The notes under the pieces are model-generated. The model saw only the letters and a list, made by a program, of their open reading frames with translations. It was not told where the DNA came from and ran no database searches. From Datnioides undecimradiatus (taxonomy: Eukaryota > Chordata > Actinopteri > Lobotiformes > Datnioididae), in the NCBI GenBank assembly GCA_008933995.1, contig WARS01000030.1, positions 5,315,304-5,379,303 of the forward strand: a stretch of 64,000 nt of DNA. The letters are read 5' to 3'. The first letter of the stretch is position 1. Every line of letters begins with the position of its first letter. The position numbers were made by a program, and so were the translations under genes. Positions 38,511-50,321 of this stretch are shown here, one piece after another.

Positions 38511-41500
38511 CACAGTATGTTTAACAATCTCTTTGCACAGCTGAATAACAGCTGACACTGTTAGCTTGTCAGCTGTAGGAATAAATTCAGAGAGGGTTAT
38601 GAGGCTACTATCTCAGAGCCATGTGCTTATCTGAAAATAAGGCAGCTTCTGGCCAATCAGAGTATTCTCTGTGACTATGTTATAAAACCAGATTAATCTG
38701 CAAGACTTGTGGACTGATCTATCCGTTCTCTTTTTTGGGGGCACTGCACTGCTTGTGGGCTGAACCTTTATTGATGGTTTTCATATTCTCTTAAATCTTG
38801 CAAAACCTGAATGACAGTGGGATGGTTGGGGACTGAGGGTGCCTCCACGCTACTGACAGTACTCACCCAGCCGTACCGGCAGCCACACTGAGGCTTCTCT
38901 CCCGACACATTGTGCTTCAATTGCTTTGTCTTACGATCCAGCAATAACACCTTATACAACATTAATACAGTTGATATGGCTCACAAGCTAATTTGACCAC
39001 ATCTCATTAAAATGGATTCATGATATTATCCCTCACACTGTCCAACCCCCTCCAGACTAACTTGCAGTGAAAGCCTGCAGCCATGGTGACTGCAGAGCAC
39101 AGAGACTTTTTAATGAGGGATATATAGCTGTCATTTCTGTTATTGATTTAAATATATCTCATTTTCGCACACAGAAAAAGCATATATCACATTACTACAC
39201 AATACTAATAATATATCATTATTTTAATTATGATCTCCGTTTTTCTGTTTGCTACCATCTAATATAACTTATGTTTTACTATGATCATATGTGTTGCCTT
39301 GCTGTTGTAAAATGTACATAGGACAATATGTGGAGTAACTCAAATAAACACTTTCTTATAAAAGAAGTTCTAATGAGGTCTTTTGTGTCATTAATTAGTT
39401 TGAATTGCCACATGTAAATGTGACAAATGGAGCCATAATGTGTGCATATTACACTAGTGGGGAAAATTGTGATAGTGTGTAGCTCCCTATTCCAAATCAC
39501 TGAAAAATTAATAGACCTTATCAAATCCCACCACTCCAGTACAGAATTATTCATGTTACTGTGTATGTATGCACAAGCTATACTTCTTACAAAGACAAAT
39601 ACATATTAATTTGAAACTGTCAATGATCCCAAACTCTGTGTATGTATGCACACAGCATAAAGCAGCATGAAACTGTATACACAAACACAGAGATCCAGTG
39701 CAGCTCATCAACACAGATGTCAGGCTTTCTAGTTGTCTTTAGAGGGATAAAGTCCATCTCAGCCCATGTTACTGCCATTTTACAAAAAACCTGCACGGAA
39801 TACCTCAGCCTTCATATTAATTATGCATCTAGACGGCAGCGGCATGCGTATGCTGCAGTTCCTGCTGTCTTCTCACAAATAGTGGGAGAAGGGAGGGAAC
39901 ATGTAATGATGTGTTAACAAAGGTAGGAGCTCAGCTGGCCTGCCAAATTCATCACAGCTTAAGATTAGTTGCCCGCTAAGAATTTGCTGGCAGAGTTCTT
40001 GTTTCTGTCCCATTGGTATTTAAATTTGTGACTCAGTCTGTGCTAAAAGCCTCTGAAATCATCCACAAGTTAAAGATGTATTGTAGAACCTCTGAGGGGA
40101 AACAAAGGAGTAAGAAAGCAGTTTGCATGGAGATATGAGGCTTGTAAAACAAGCTGAATACCAGTCCAAGAGGAGTTTAAAACAAAAAGATTTATTGTAA
40201 GGTGTCTAATTATTGAGTTTTACGCAGATTTTCTCAAACAAATGGATTTCTTTTTAAAAGATTCCTCAATCTAAGCCAATATCTGCCAGTAGTTTTGCAC
40301 TCTTGGGTTCTGTTACCCAAACTTTTCACACCACTACGTTTGTCCCATCTCAGAAGCTTTTATCTGACTCTACGTGAGCCAAATGTAGTAATGCATTTGT
40401 TGACTCCCAGGGTCAGATATTGAGTCCCTCTTTCCCTTACAAATCCGTTTGCACTTGATGCAGTTAGCCTGCAACTATATTGACAGACTTGGAAATAAAT
40501 TCAGTGCAACTGCAATCAGAAGTCCATGTACAGTTTGAAAGTCTCAAGGTGAGACTTTGTACTTCAACTGAAGTGTTGGGAGCATATTTAGGGGTGCCCG
40601 TTTATGTAGAGGAATAAGATGCAGTTGAATGCCTGCAGACAACTTCCCTCGATTCATCAATGAATCGGTGGCAGGTTTCCAGCGGCAATGAACAATTCTT
40701 AAGAAACCATCTCTGCAGGCTGAAGCTGCTAGCTGTTAGCTGAGCTGGAAAACAAAACAACACTATATACTCAACTAGTGGGAAGGTAAACAAAGTTTGT
40801 TTAGAGATAAAATAAATAAAGTTGATTCATATTGCATGTTGCACCAAGGTTAAATCAATTCCTGTTTTTGCTAGTATTTCCATCATTGTTTATTTGGTCT
40901 GTCATTTTATTTCAGACACTGGTCAAAATCTACTGCTGAGAGGGTGAAAGTAGGTATAAAGAAAAAGGAAAGTAGAATCTTTCAGGATCCCTGCTGCTCC
41001 CTGTTTTTATGATACAAGTCGAGAGAAGGAGATGAAACACGTTTAATTAAAAGGCATCCTTACATGATTACATTCAGGGCTTTGTGGTGTAATTTAAATC
41101 GGTTTTCAGGTTACACCTACAACTGACAACAACCCAAACCATGCGATTGTGGTCCTCAGCAACATCAGAAGAAGGGTCAAACCCCTATTCATGTGAACAT
41201 GAAAAGTTAAGAGACACGCATAAATTCAATACAGTGCGTTACAGAGAGGGGTGGACACATGATACTGTTGTAAAATAGATAAAGGGGAACCCAGAGAGGT
41301 CTTCAGTGCCACCCTGTGTATGGTGGAAGAATTGCAACTGAAACCATAGTAGAAGCTTTTTTGGATTTTCATTTCACTGTAGACGTAAGTGTGAAAACAA
41401 AAAAGCAGTTCTTTTACAATATGAGCCTGTTCAGCATTGCACAGAGTCCTTTCTGTCCTTGGATGGTAACACATTGACCGCTTAGGGTACCTTTTGATTT

Positions 41501-42049
41501 AAAAGCATAAAAGACTAAATCACAGCAAGACAAAACATATATATATGGATATTCAAAGAGCACACTCATCAGGACACCAGTAGTCCTCATGTCTTACCTG
41601 GCGGTGCCTTTTTTGAAAATCAAATCCCTCGACCTGGTGCGTCTACACACATGCAAATAGGGGCAGCCTGGGTGTTTTCCATTACCTGCTGTGATTTACA
41701 TTCTTGGTTTGTTTGGGCCCGTCTCCACCACTGGTCAAGAGGGTCAGGACAGGTTAAATTCGACTGAACATACCTGTGTTGATATATTTGTTATGGTTCA
41801 TTGTGGGATATGACCTTTTACAATCCACACACTCAGAGAAGTGGAGGAGAGTCCTCCACATACAACTCATCGTTCATGTAGATCATGTCGTGCTGATTAA
41901 GTTAGACATATCAGCTTGTCTAATCTAAATCAGGAGAATATGTTAACATATAGTAGGTAACTACTTTTCCACAGTACATGGCCTTTCTTTAGAAAACTAT
42001 GCTACACATTTGCTTTATCTTAGTATGTTAGTAGGGATCTAAATCGATC

Positions 42050-42600
42050 ACCCATTAATGAAAAGGAGACAACAGTCATTTAATGTGAAACGACTGGATT
42101 GTCATGAAAGTTTGTACAGAAATTCATGATCCTCAGAAGATGAATCCTCCTGATTTTGGTGATCCCCAAACTTTTCCTGTTGTGCCAGCAGTAGGTTGGC
42201 ATTTGGGGGGATTTTTGTGGCTAATTTTGATTTTGTGAAGTTATGTACAGGTATTCATACTCCCCGGAGGATCAGCCACGTTGTTGATCATGTGACTCTT
42301 CCTCTAACGGCACCGTGAGCTACACATATTTATGATTTTAAGTGATTTTTTTATTTCAAGAACCACTTTATGGACTGCTGTGAAACTTGATGCAGACATT
42401 CATGCTCCCCTCAGGATTCATTTGTCAGAGATCTTACGTCATCCAATATTTGACTTAATGATCATAAAAACCAACAGCCTTGCCAACAGCCTCTCCTGTA
42501 CTTTGTGTTTAATGTAATGACCACATGTTAGCATGCTGACACATGAGACCAGATTAGTGAACATGGCGAGCATCTGCTAAACATCAACTATTTTTTTATT
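42050..42600 (-). mobile_element. Interspersed repeat, GCATGCTAACA / ACTTTGTGTTTA family
   Basis: Runs GGATTGTCATGAAAGTTTGT, ACAGAAATTCATGATCCTCA, TTTTGGTGATCCCCAAACTT, then CTGTACTTTGTGTTTAATG and TGTTAGCATGCTGACAC. The same motifs occur in reverse-complement order at about 53920-54400, so these are two inverted copies of one family. There is an internal repeat too: ACTGGATTGTCATGAAAGTT and ACTGCTGTGAAACTTGATGC are related units. Non-coding; very abundant in fish in my recollection. Confidence 0.65.
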
Positions 42601-43923
42601 TTTTCAAAAATTTCACATTACAGCCATAAAGAAGTGTTTTTGAGAATGTTTTTTACACTGAATCAAAATTTTAGGTCCCCCTCCTTCACTTTTCATACAT
42701 TGTATACATAACATTTTACAAGCATTCCCACTTTGAGCAGGCAAAATGGGATTTTGTGATTGTAAGAATGTTAGCATACGTCTGTTAGCATAACATATTA
42801 CCACGTCACAATTCATATTGTCCATGTCATTTGATATATTCTTATATATGTCAATGCTTTTAGCTTTAACGTGTCTAACTTTATAACCTTGCAACCTTCT
42901 TGAGTTGTCTGGTATAGTGAAATGTCCCAAGGCATCAACATGGGAATCTTTCCTGTCTATCAGAGCAGCATTATGTGTATCCTCACAGAGCTGCTGGTCG
43001 AAAAGAAGACACTTACTCTTGTTCACGTGAGCAATAGTTTTAGTTTTGTAAGACGTTTAGTTTGTCTGTATTACAAAGTCAGGGCACATTTGCACCAGAG
43101 GACTTAAATATGAACACACAGCAATCCAAATCACAACCTCTCTGATTTAAGGGTCAGTCATCCCCAACATCAACTGAAGGTGTCATATTAGGAATATTAA
43201 TAAATCAGCACTTGTTTATTCTTTTAGTCACCTTGATGAATTAAGGAACATTACAGATATGCAAATGGCAGGATGATGAGCCTTTTCCTTAATAGTGAAT
43301 TTGTTTATGGCTATTTGTTTATGGTCAGGATCTCTCCCAGAGCTTCCTGACCATTGCTCATTGCTATAGTTAAATCTTATTCTTATATACCACAGCAGGA
43401 CACTATGTTACCATATTTCTGATTATGCCCATAAAAAAAGTCAGATTACAGTTTTAGTTTTAGATTTTAAGCATTTAATGGTCCAAAATTGATTGGTTGT
43501 AATAATCCTAATGGATTTAATTAGTCTTCAGTGATCCACGTATTTAAATATCTGCCACCCTCGTATTGTCACATCCATGTTAATGATGATCATTGCTTTG
43601 GCCAACAGGTGTGGTCAGCTTAAATCACTGACCAGTTGTTTTCTCCTCAATGTGCCACAGACATGGAAGGATGCCCTGTCTCTCCCAACAACACTTTGCA
43701 TACAGATTTCCATATATTCCATTCATGCTGGGTGTGGGTCATTTAGATTTGTTCAGTCACTTGACTCCCTTATTTCCAAACAATCACAACCCTATCTTCA
43801 GTCTGGCAGGATCTTATCTCTGTCTCCCTTCGTAGAGGACGAGGAGATGGCGATAAAGTGAGTTACTGCATATTTGATTATTGGGCCTTTACCATTTTCA
43901 GCAGGCAACAGCTTAAAGCAGCC

Positions 43924-44917
43924 ATGTGGAAAATACCAAGGAGGTTTTCACTCACTGTAAGTCTCACCTTGCATTGTGCCTTTATTTGTGAATGGGCTTG
44001 TAGAGATGGGAGGTTGCTGTCAGGCACTCAGTGTATTGACTTGAATGTTTGCAAGTCATCTTATAACATTACAAATCACACTCAATGAATGATTGATACT
44101 TGGGCCTGCCAGTGTGGCTTGCAGGTGGTATGCGCCGTGGAGTTCACAGATAACTGGGCTAGTGATAGATCTTGATGCTCTTTTCAAGGGTAGATTGTGT
44201 TGCTTCCCCAAGGATCCACTGGAGGATGTTGAGACTTGGAGTGAGTCTGTGGACAAAGTCCTCAGTTGTAAAGGTGAGAGCGTCATTGAACTGCACAAGT
44301 ATTTGATTGTCTACACACTTGCCACCCTGTTCACTGTTCGTCTGTGTTTTCCAGCCGGACAGATAGCCTTCCGGGAGTTCCTCAAGTCCGAGTACAGTGA
44401 GGAGAACATACTGTTTTGGCTCGCCTGTGAGGAGTACAAAAAAATCAAGACGGTCCCAGAGATGATCTCCTCTGCCAACAGGATCTACTCAGAGTTTGTC
44501 CAGACAGAAGCGCCCAAACAGGTAAATGAGTGCAAGCTGGAAATAAGTCATATATTCAAATCTGAATTTTCTTGGCTTAATGTAAAAGATCAACTAAGAT
44601 AAAGTGGCGTATTTGCGCATTTAATGGTGGTAAAGCTGCAGACCTTTATGTTAAGTGCACTTTCCCCCTAGAACATTGCAGTGAATGATGATGAAAAGAG
44701 TTGCCGTAAGACGCCCCTGGGCGATGTTGTTTGATTCCAGATCAACATAGATTGCAGTACCAGAGAAAACATAACAAAGAACATCTCCCAGCCGACCCTG
44801 ACTTCGTTTGATACAGCACAGAAGCTCATCTACAGTCTGATGGCCAGGGATTGCTACCCGCGGTTCCTAAAGTCTGACATCTATCAGGGACTCCTGAGGA
44901 GAACCGATTCAAGGTGA
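43924..44917 (+). CDS. rgs21: Regulator of G-protein signalling 21-like
   Basis: Small R4 RGS protein, essentially a bare RGS box, predicted to accelerate GTP hydrolysis on Gi/Gq alpha subunits; human RGS21 is linked to taste-receptor signalling. Coding exons 43924-43956, 44189-44273, 44355-44521, 44741-44917 give 153 residues (human 152). The start [10 protein letters not shown] has a good Kozak context (GCAGCCATG). The next exon encodes RLCCFPK and [17 protein letters not shown], matching the human KCCFYR and MTWSENMDTLLANQAGL pattern. The RGS box runs from about residue 28 to 145; [16 protein letters not shown] has Leu where most paralogues have Glu, and [12 protein letters not shown] has Cys for the usual Ser. 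Start is less certain than the rest: an upstream ATG at 43847 could join through a 47-nt intron. Position second in the cluster supports RGS21. Confidence 0.78.
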
Positions 44918-45003
44918 CTGTTTTAAAACTGACAGCCTCTCAGACGGAGGCTTGCGAAATCTTCTCTCCAACTCTGATCTGCTGTAGCACTCTTTCATTT
45001 CAG

Positions 45004-45043
45004 TGTGGATAACGGGTTCATGCCATACAATCCAGATCCTTAA
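45004..45043 (+). other. Candidate alternative last coding exon of rgs21
   Basis: A strong acceptor (CACTCTTTCATTTCAG) precedes 45004. If the AAG|GTGACT site at 44913/44914 is used as a donor, the frame continues as SVDNGFMPYNPDP and stops at 45041-45043, replacing the terminal Arg-stop and giving 165 residues. Without splicing the frame stops at TGA 44915-44917. Both are open; the shorter form agrees better with mammalian length. Confidence 0.4.
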
Positions 45044-45232
45044 GCGTAGCAGAAATAGCTTTCCTCAACCTGTGTGATTCAGTAGACAGTTACAGCTCAA
45101 GAGAATTTGTGGCTTGTATTATATTTTATCTCTTTAATTATGTTAAGATAAAAAAGGGTCTTTAAAGAGATTGTGCACATTATTCTTTGATAATTATCTT
45201 TTTTTCTCTCGCTTCTACCCTATGAGGTTAAT

Positions 45233-45238
45233 AATAAA
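45233..45238 (+). terminator. Probable rgs21 polyadenylation signal
   Basis: AATAAA about 190-320 nt after the two possible stop codons, in an AT-rich stretch. Confidence 0.5.
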
Positions 45239-45239
45239 A

Positions 45240-48200
45240 AGAATTTCTTTATTTTAAAGTATTACCAACACTTTATCTAATTGATTATGCAAATAGAAAC
45301 CCTAATATGCTCTGATAAATTCAGCTTTCACATGCAAATAAAAATGTGAGTGTATTGTTAAAAACTCCTGTCTCCGTTTGTCTTCGTGTCCATTTATATC
45401 GGGTTTTTTTTTAAAGCCTTCAAAAGCAAAATCTTCAAAGCAAAAGTGAAATGTACTCAGCTGGGTGTGGTCATTTTGAATTAAATGCAAATCACCTTTG
45501 TTGCTGTCTGGAAGACAATAATGTGGTCATTGGCCAACAGATGCACCAGATGGCAACAGAGTCCTTCAAGCAACGCCGTTCAGTAAACAAGAAACAGCCA
45601 ACCAAATGAAGAGAAAGGGCAAAAGCATGTCAGGCCTACCTCTGAGTTTGCGCAGTGTAGAAGAAGTTGTCACATTGAATATCATGTGAAGAGGAAGTCT
45701 CTGTCTGGGTTTACGTTGGGCTGAAATGCCAGACGCAGGGTGGTGGGCCGGTGTGCACTTTTGGTGGCAAGTCAGTTGGTTTCATGTTGCGAAATGAGTT
45801 CATTCGTCAAGAAAAAGGTGTTAGCAAGGACTGATATCACAACCTTAAACCTGATGTGGTGGAAAAATATAATCATCGCGAACTCTGAACATTGTCCCTT
45901 ATATATTCCTTGAAAGGAAGAGAAAAGATAGTTGAGACAGTCGTTGCTGTTTGTTTTTTTAGTGTTCTTGTTTGTCATTTCCAGTAAGGATGTGGAGAAT
46001 TGTTTCAAGCTTATAGAATGGTCTATGTATAAAAGCATGCAAATACAAAAAGAGCACCATAAAGCAATGTTCAGATCCACAAATGAGGGTGAAACACAGC
46101 ATGTAGGATTTAAATTAAACGCACCGCATAAAATGTGACAGTTACATTGTTCCTCAGTTTGCATGTACACCCCTGACGTGTAATTGTGTTTTTTTTATGT
46201 TTGGAAAGTGGAAGTAGGCGCAGCGTGGTTTCTCCGTGTGACTGCTTGGCATTAGGTGAACATTTTGTTCTGTTTGTGTTGGTGGCATTGAATGTACACG
46301 TGTGTGTGTGTGTGTGTGCGTGTGTTTCGGTGGGGGGGTTATTTTAGGAGGTGCTGTGCAGCACTTGGTGTTGTGCAGACAGCTCACCACAATTTCCTCT
46401 AGTTTAGACAACTATGGTTACATTCACCTCTTTGTGGGGGAATAAGGGTTAAGCTCTTAGCATTTGACAAACCACATGTTTAACCTCCTAGTTAAGACCC
46501 ATAGCAACGTGTTGCCCCAGCAGCATACCTCCACTCGATATTTCTTCACAGGAAGTGAGTAAGATGTAAAAATGAAAGAAATCGAGCTAAGTTACAATCC
46601 TCAGAGTGTCATCACTTGATGGAGGGAATCCACAGACAGGTGTTACCACCAATAATGAAAATGTCTGAGATAACAGTTTGTCCCCACAGCGAGGAATCAG
46701 CAGCTGCATGCATCTGAACACAAAACATTTCCTGTCGGGCAAACAAACATGAACGCAGACAATGTGACAACATAGCACTTCCTCTTACCCAAGAGCAATT
46801 TATTTCTTAAACACTATGTTTTTATGTGTCCCTACATTTATCAGGCTTTCAGCCTGTTAACTTATGATGTATCTATTCAGTAGTGATACGAAAACATAGA
46901 TTTAAGTATTCATCCTTAAAGGGCCTTCATGTTTTAGCTCGTGCTTCATGTTTTGTATGTTCTCTGTTTTGCTTTCTTCTTGTGTTGTCGTGATCCTCAG
47001 TTGTTTCACATCGGCATCAGCTCGTGCTGGCATGAAACCTGCTCGAGATACTGTAGGTGTTCATCACTGTCAACATGATGCCTGCGTCCAGCGTTGTTGG
47101 AGTTCCATTCGGATTTTTCTGCAATGAAGATCTAGCTAGAGTAAAAAATGAAAGCAAAATTGTGCAACACAAGGGAAGGTATATCGATCAAGTGACTTGG
47201 GATAAAGTCAAACCAAAGGTTACAACATGAAAAGTGAAAGTGCCAGAATCCTCAAGAGATACATTTTCAGAAGGAACCTGAAATTCCCCATCACTCAAGA
47301 ACATGTTTTTCTGATTATTACTTGTCTTCAGTGTTTGAAATCCACTGTTCAGAATAGCAAGTGCGCAGAATTTGACACTAGAAGGCTGTTTTCAGATGAA
47401 TCTTTGAAGGAGGAAAGTTTCTCTGCACACAGCTTAAATCTGAGTTTAACAGATGTCTCAGTATTTATCTCCACAGCTAGCAGCTCTAAGGACGGTAGTG
47501 CTGGTCACAGACTGAAATAGCTCAATAACTAGATGGTCATCTTGTTCCATAGGCTGGGGTTCCTGATAGCTATAAGGCTCCAAAACCTTTGCTGCAGCCT
47601 TTAAACGATCATAAAAACTCTGAGGCAAATCAACAGTGTTTAACTGGGAACCAGACTTATATTTGCTTCATTATTGCACAATGAAAGCTTCAAAGTAATC
47701 CCAAGATTTGCACGAAACCACTGAAGGGGTGCATGTGTCTGAATAATTCGGATCAATTATAAGAGCAGCTAAAAAACCTTCACAGCCTTTGCAGGGCTGT
47801 ATCTTTCTCCTTCAGTTTCATGTTTTAATGAGCTAAAAGAATGAACTCTACATTTCAGCATGACTGACTGAAAACATGGGAGTTCAAGCACTCTGCAGCA
47901 CAGATGAGGATCAGGAACTTTCATGAGGTTTTTGGATGTGTTGGGATTAGTGTTAATTCACAAGATAAGTGAGTTGTATATATATATAATGCTCTTATTT
48001 AAGGGGAATTCACATTGTGAAGCGATTCACAAGATGTGACAAGTTAAAAAAAGAAGAGAGAAGTATTGTTTTTAAGAATCTGAGTATTGAATTCTAAATT
48101 AATCATCGAGCAGCCGTGAGAGGTACTGAGATGAACACAGATTAGATATTTGTCATATTTTATAAGATAAAAGCAGAAAATTAAGGAAAACTTGAGTAAT

Positions 48201-50168
48201 GTGACAAGCTAACAAAAGCCTGAAGGACCTGGTTGAATGGTTTTATCAAGCATAAAGTTATCGGTCATAAAATCTGACCTTGATCGGCAACAGTTTCCTC
48301 CTAAAAAGTTCTGATCAGTGTCACATTGCTCGCACCATTGGTACTGAGCAGAAAAGAGAGGATTGAAGTACACGTGAGATATTTATAAACCTCAGAAAAC
48401 AAAAGTGTGGTTCATGTTTTTCTTTAAAAACTCTATTAAACGTCATGAGGAATGTCCAGATGACAGGTGAAACCTTTGGTTTTATTACAACTTCCTGTCA
48501 ACACTGAAGCAGGAAGTGACTACCAGCCTTTATCACCTCTGTGAGGCCACTTACTGTGCAAGAAGGGGGGCACTTACGGTGCTCTGTTTGTATTAGCATG
48601 CTTTTTTATATAGACCATTCTATAAGCTTGTAACAATTCTTCGCATCCTGACTGGAAATGACAACAACAACAATAAAAAAAAGCCTTCAGCCTCAGACAT
48701 CTTGTTTTATCTGTTTGACATAAGGGTGGCATTATACCTTCTTATTCTACATGCCTCGGTGGAAACACTGGGGTGGCATAATTGTCTAAAACATATACCA
48801 CATCTCTGGATTTGTTACCCGTGGGCGACTTTAGTTTCAATCCCCCCCAGTTTCTGTGTTTATTTCCTTTCTGACACTGCTGTCAAAGATCAAATCATGG
48901 CAAGAAGCTACACAACTGAAACACAGCACTTTAAGAAAGTTATATAGCATGTCAATAGCAGAAAGACATGGTTCAACTTGACCAAAGCGAGACTAAACTT
49001 GAGTTCTTGTTGTGTTGGTAATATCACAAGTCAAATCAGATATAACAGATATAAGAGAGGCCAGAAATACAAGCTTCTGAATATAGTAGGTAGTTGTCTT
49101 TATGTGACATAAGTCAGGAGTAGTTGAGAGCACAGCCAAGGTGAGGGAAGAAATTACATTTTGAACATTTAGATGTTGAAAATACTCCCCGTCGACAGTA
49201 TGTCTTTTTGAAAAAGGAGCTGAGTGATTTGTGACGCCAGAGATCACACAGAGTTGAATTTAATTGCAACACAACGTGAGAACAAGACAAAGTAATGGTG
49301 ACGCTTAAATATTTTGTAAAAGCAGCAAATAAGAAATGAGTCTTAGGTCAGAGATGTGGCTTGGTAATGTCAGAGCAATATCACAAAAGTGAATCAAGTG
49401 AACTAAAAGAATTGTTCAACCTTTTGACAAAGGGGCTTTCTCACTCTGTTAATATTAGCTAGTTGTTAACTGATCAATATTTGTGTTTTAATGTGTGGGA
49501 TATTCACTTTCTTGTTGAGCTTTAGATGAGAGGAGGATTAGCTGTTTTCAGATTAGCAAAAAGAGAAATAATTATATTTACATTTAAATTTAAAAAAAAA
49601 AAAGATCTATTGCTGTAGGTTAGTGAATGTACCACCATTTAACAGTGATCATACCAGGCCATGTAAGGCTGTAACAACAAACCCCATGAGTGTACTGAAT
49701 TGAGCTAGGATGCATTTTATTACTTAGCCTAAAGTAAGACAGTCTCACTTTAAAGAAAACATGATGTCATGAGAGGAAGAGGTGCTGCATGCCCGAGCTA
49801 AAGTGGTTGTTAGACTCATGACAGTCATGAAAATGTGTTTTAAAGGCCTAATAAAAGTGCTCCACTAAGCTTAAGTGGACATCTTTACCTGTTTCAACAA
49901 GATTTAACCAAGTGGATGCTGAAACTGCCTCAGCATTAAGTTCAAAAAACGTTTCTAAAACCTGAAACGGTGCAAACTGGTTCTCGACAGACTGGACTGG
50001 AACAGAGGCTAAAGCATTTGCCTATCTGCTGCAAAATTTTCCACTGCCCCATTTGCATCCTCGGACTTAAAAACAAACAATTAACGATGGAGATCTAAAC
50101 GCGGCACAGACAGACGTCTATGGTGGAAGTCTGTACAAGTTTGCGTCACAACTAGCTTCCTCTTTTTC
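45240..50168. other. Intergenic region between rgs21-like and RGS1/13-type genes
   Basis: No supportable coding exon. It contains a (GT)n tract at about 46299-46326 and a short TA run near 47978. Open frames of up to 132 codons (for example 45772-46170 minus, 47227-47520 plus) have no recognisable domain, repeats or splice context. In mammals RGS1 and RGS13 both lie after RGS21; no second RGS box is visible here. Confidence 0.65.
46299..46326. repeat. (GT)n microsatellite
   Basis: About 14 GT/GC units, followed shortly by a run of seven G residues. Confidence 0.85.
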
Positions 50169-50219
50169 TGTGGTTGGCTCAGAATGATGTTGTGACGCTA
50201 CTCTGTACTTCTATATAAG
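50169..50219 (+). promoter_or_regulatory. Core promoter of the RGS1/13-type gene
   Basis: TATATAAG at 50212-50219 lies about 103 bp before the ATG, predicting initiation near 50245. Upstream are a RUNX-type TGTGGTT (50169-50175) and a cAMP-response half site TGACG (50193-50197). RGS1 and RGS13 are lymphocyte and mast-cell genes in mammals, for which RUNX control is plausible. Sites read by eye. Confidence 0.5.
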
Positions 50220-50321
50220 TCATTGCTGAGCGGGCTCTGTCGAGCAGACCTCACAACAGATCTCACGATACCCAAGAGTAACCCGACAAACACCATCACC
50301 CATGCACACAGCACTGTTGCC

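Larger units (their letters stand above)
38160..43846. other. Intergenic region between rgs18 and the rgs21-like gene
   Basis: No coding exon found. It holds a plus-oriented TTAGCTTAGCATAAAGACTGG-family repeat at about 38190-38510 and an interspersed repeat at about 42050-42600. The remaining sequence is AT-rich and unassigned. Any 5-prime untranslated exon or promoter of the rgs21-like gene should lie near the right end, but I could not place a TATA box with confidence. Confidence 0.65.

Noticed and set aside
42613-43026. 137-codon minus-strand open frame
   Set aside because: No recognisable domain, composition typical of AT-rich non-coding DNA, adjacent to an interspersed repeat.
44093-44188. 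5-prime extension of the rgs21 CCF exon as an alternative coding start
   Set aside because: The open frame has no ATG in this segment (it begins at TTG), and a good acceptor sits at 44188, so the upstream part is intron.
45772-46170. 132-codon minus-strand frame between rgs21 and the RGS1/13-type gene
   Set aside because: No domain, no promoter or splice partner, Cys/Phe-rich translation typical of AT-rich non-coding DNA.
47227-47520. 97-codon plus frame considered as a missing RGS1 exon
   Set aside because: Contains none of the RGS-box motifs (SEEN, FWLAC, SYPRF).
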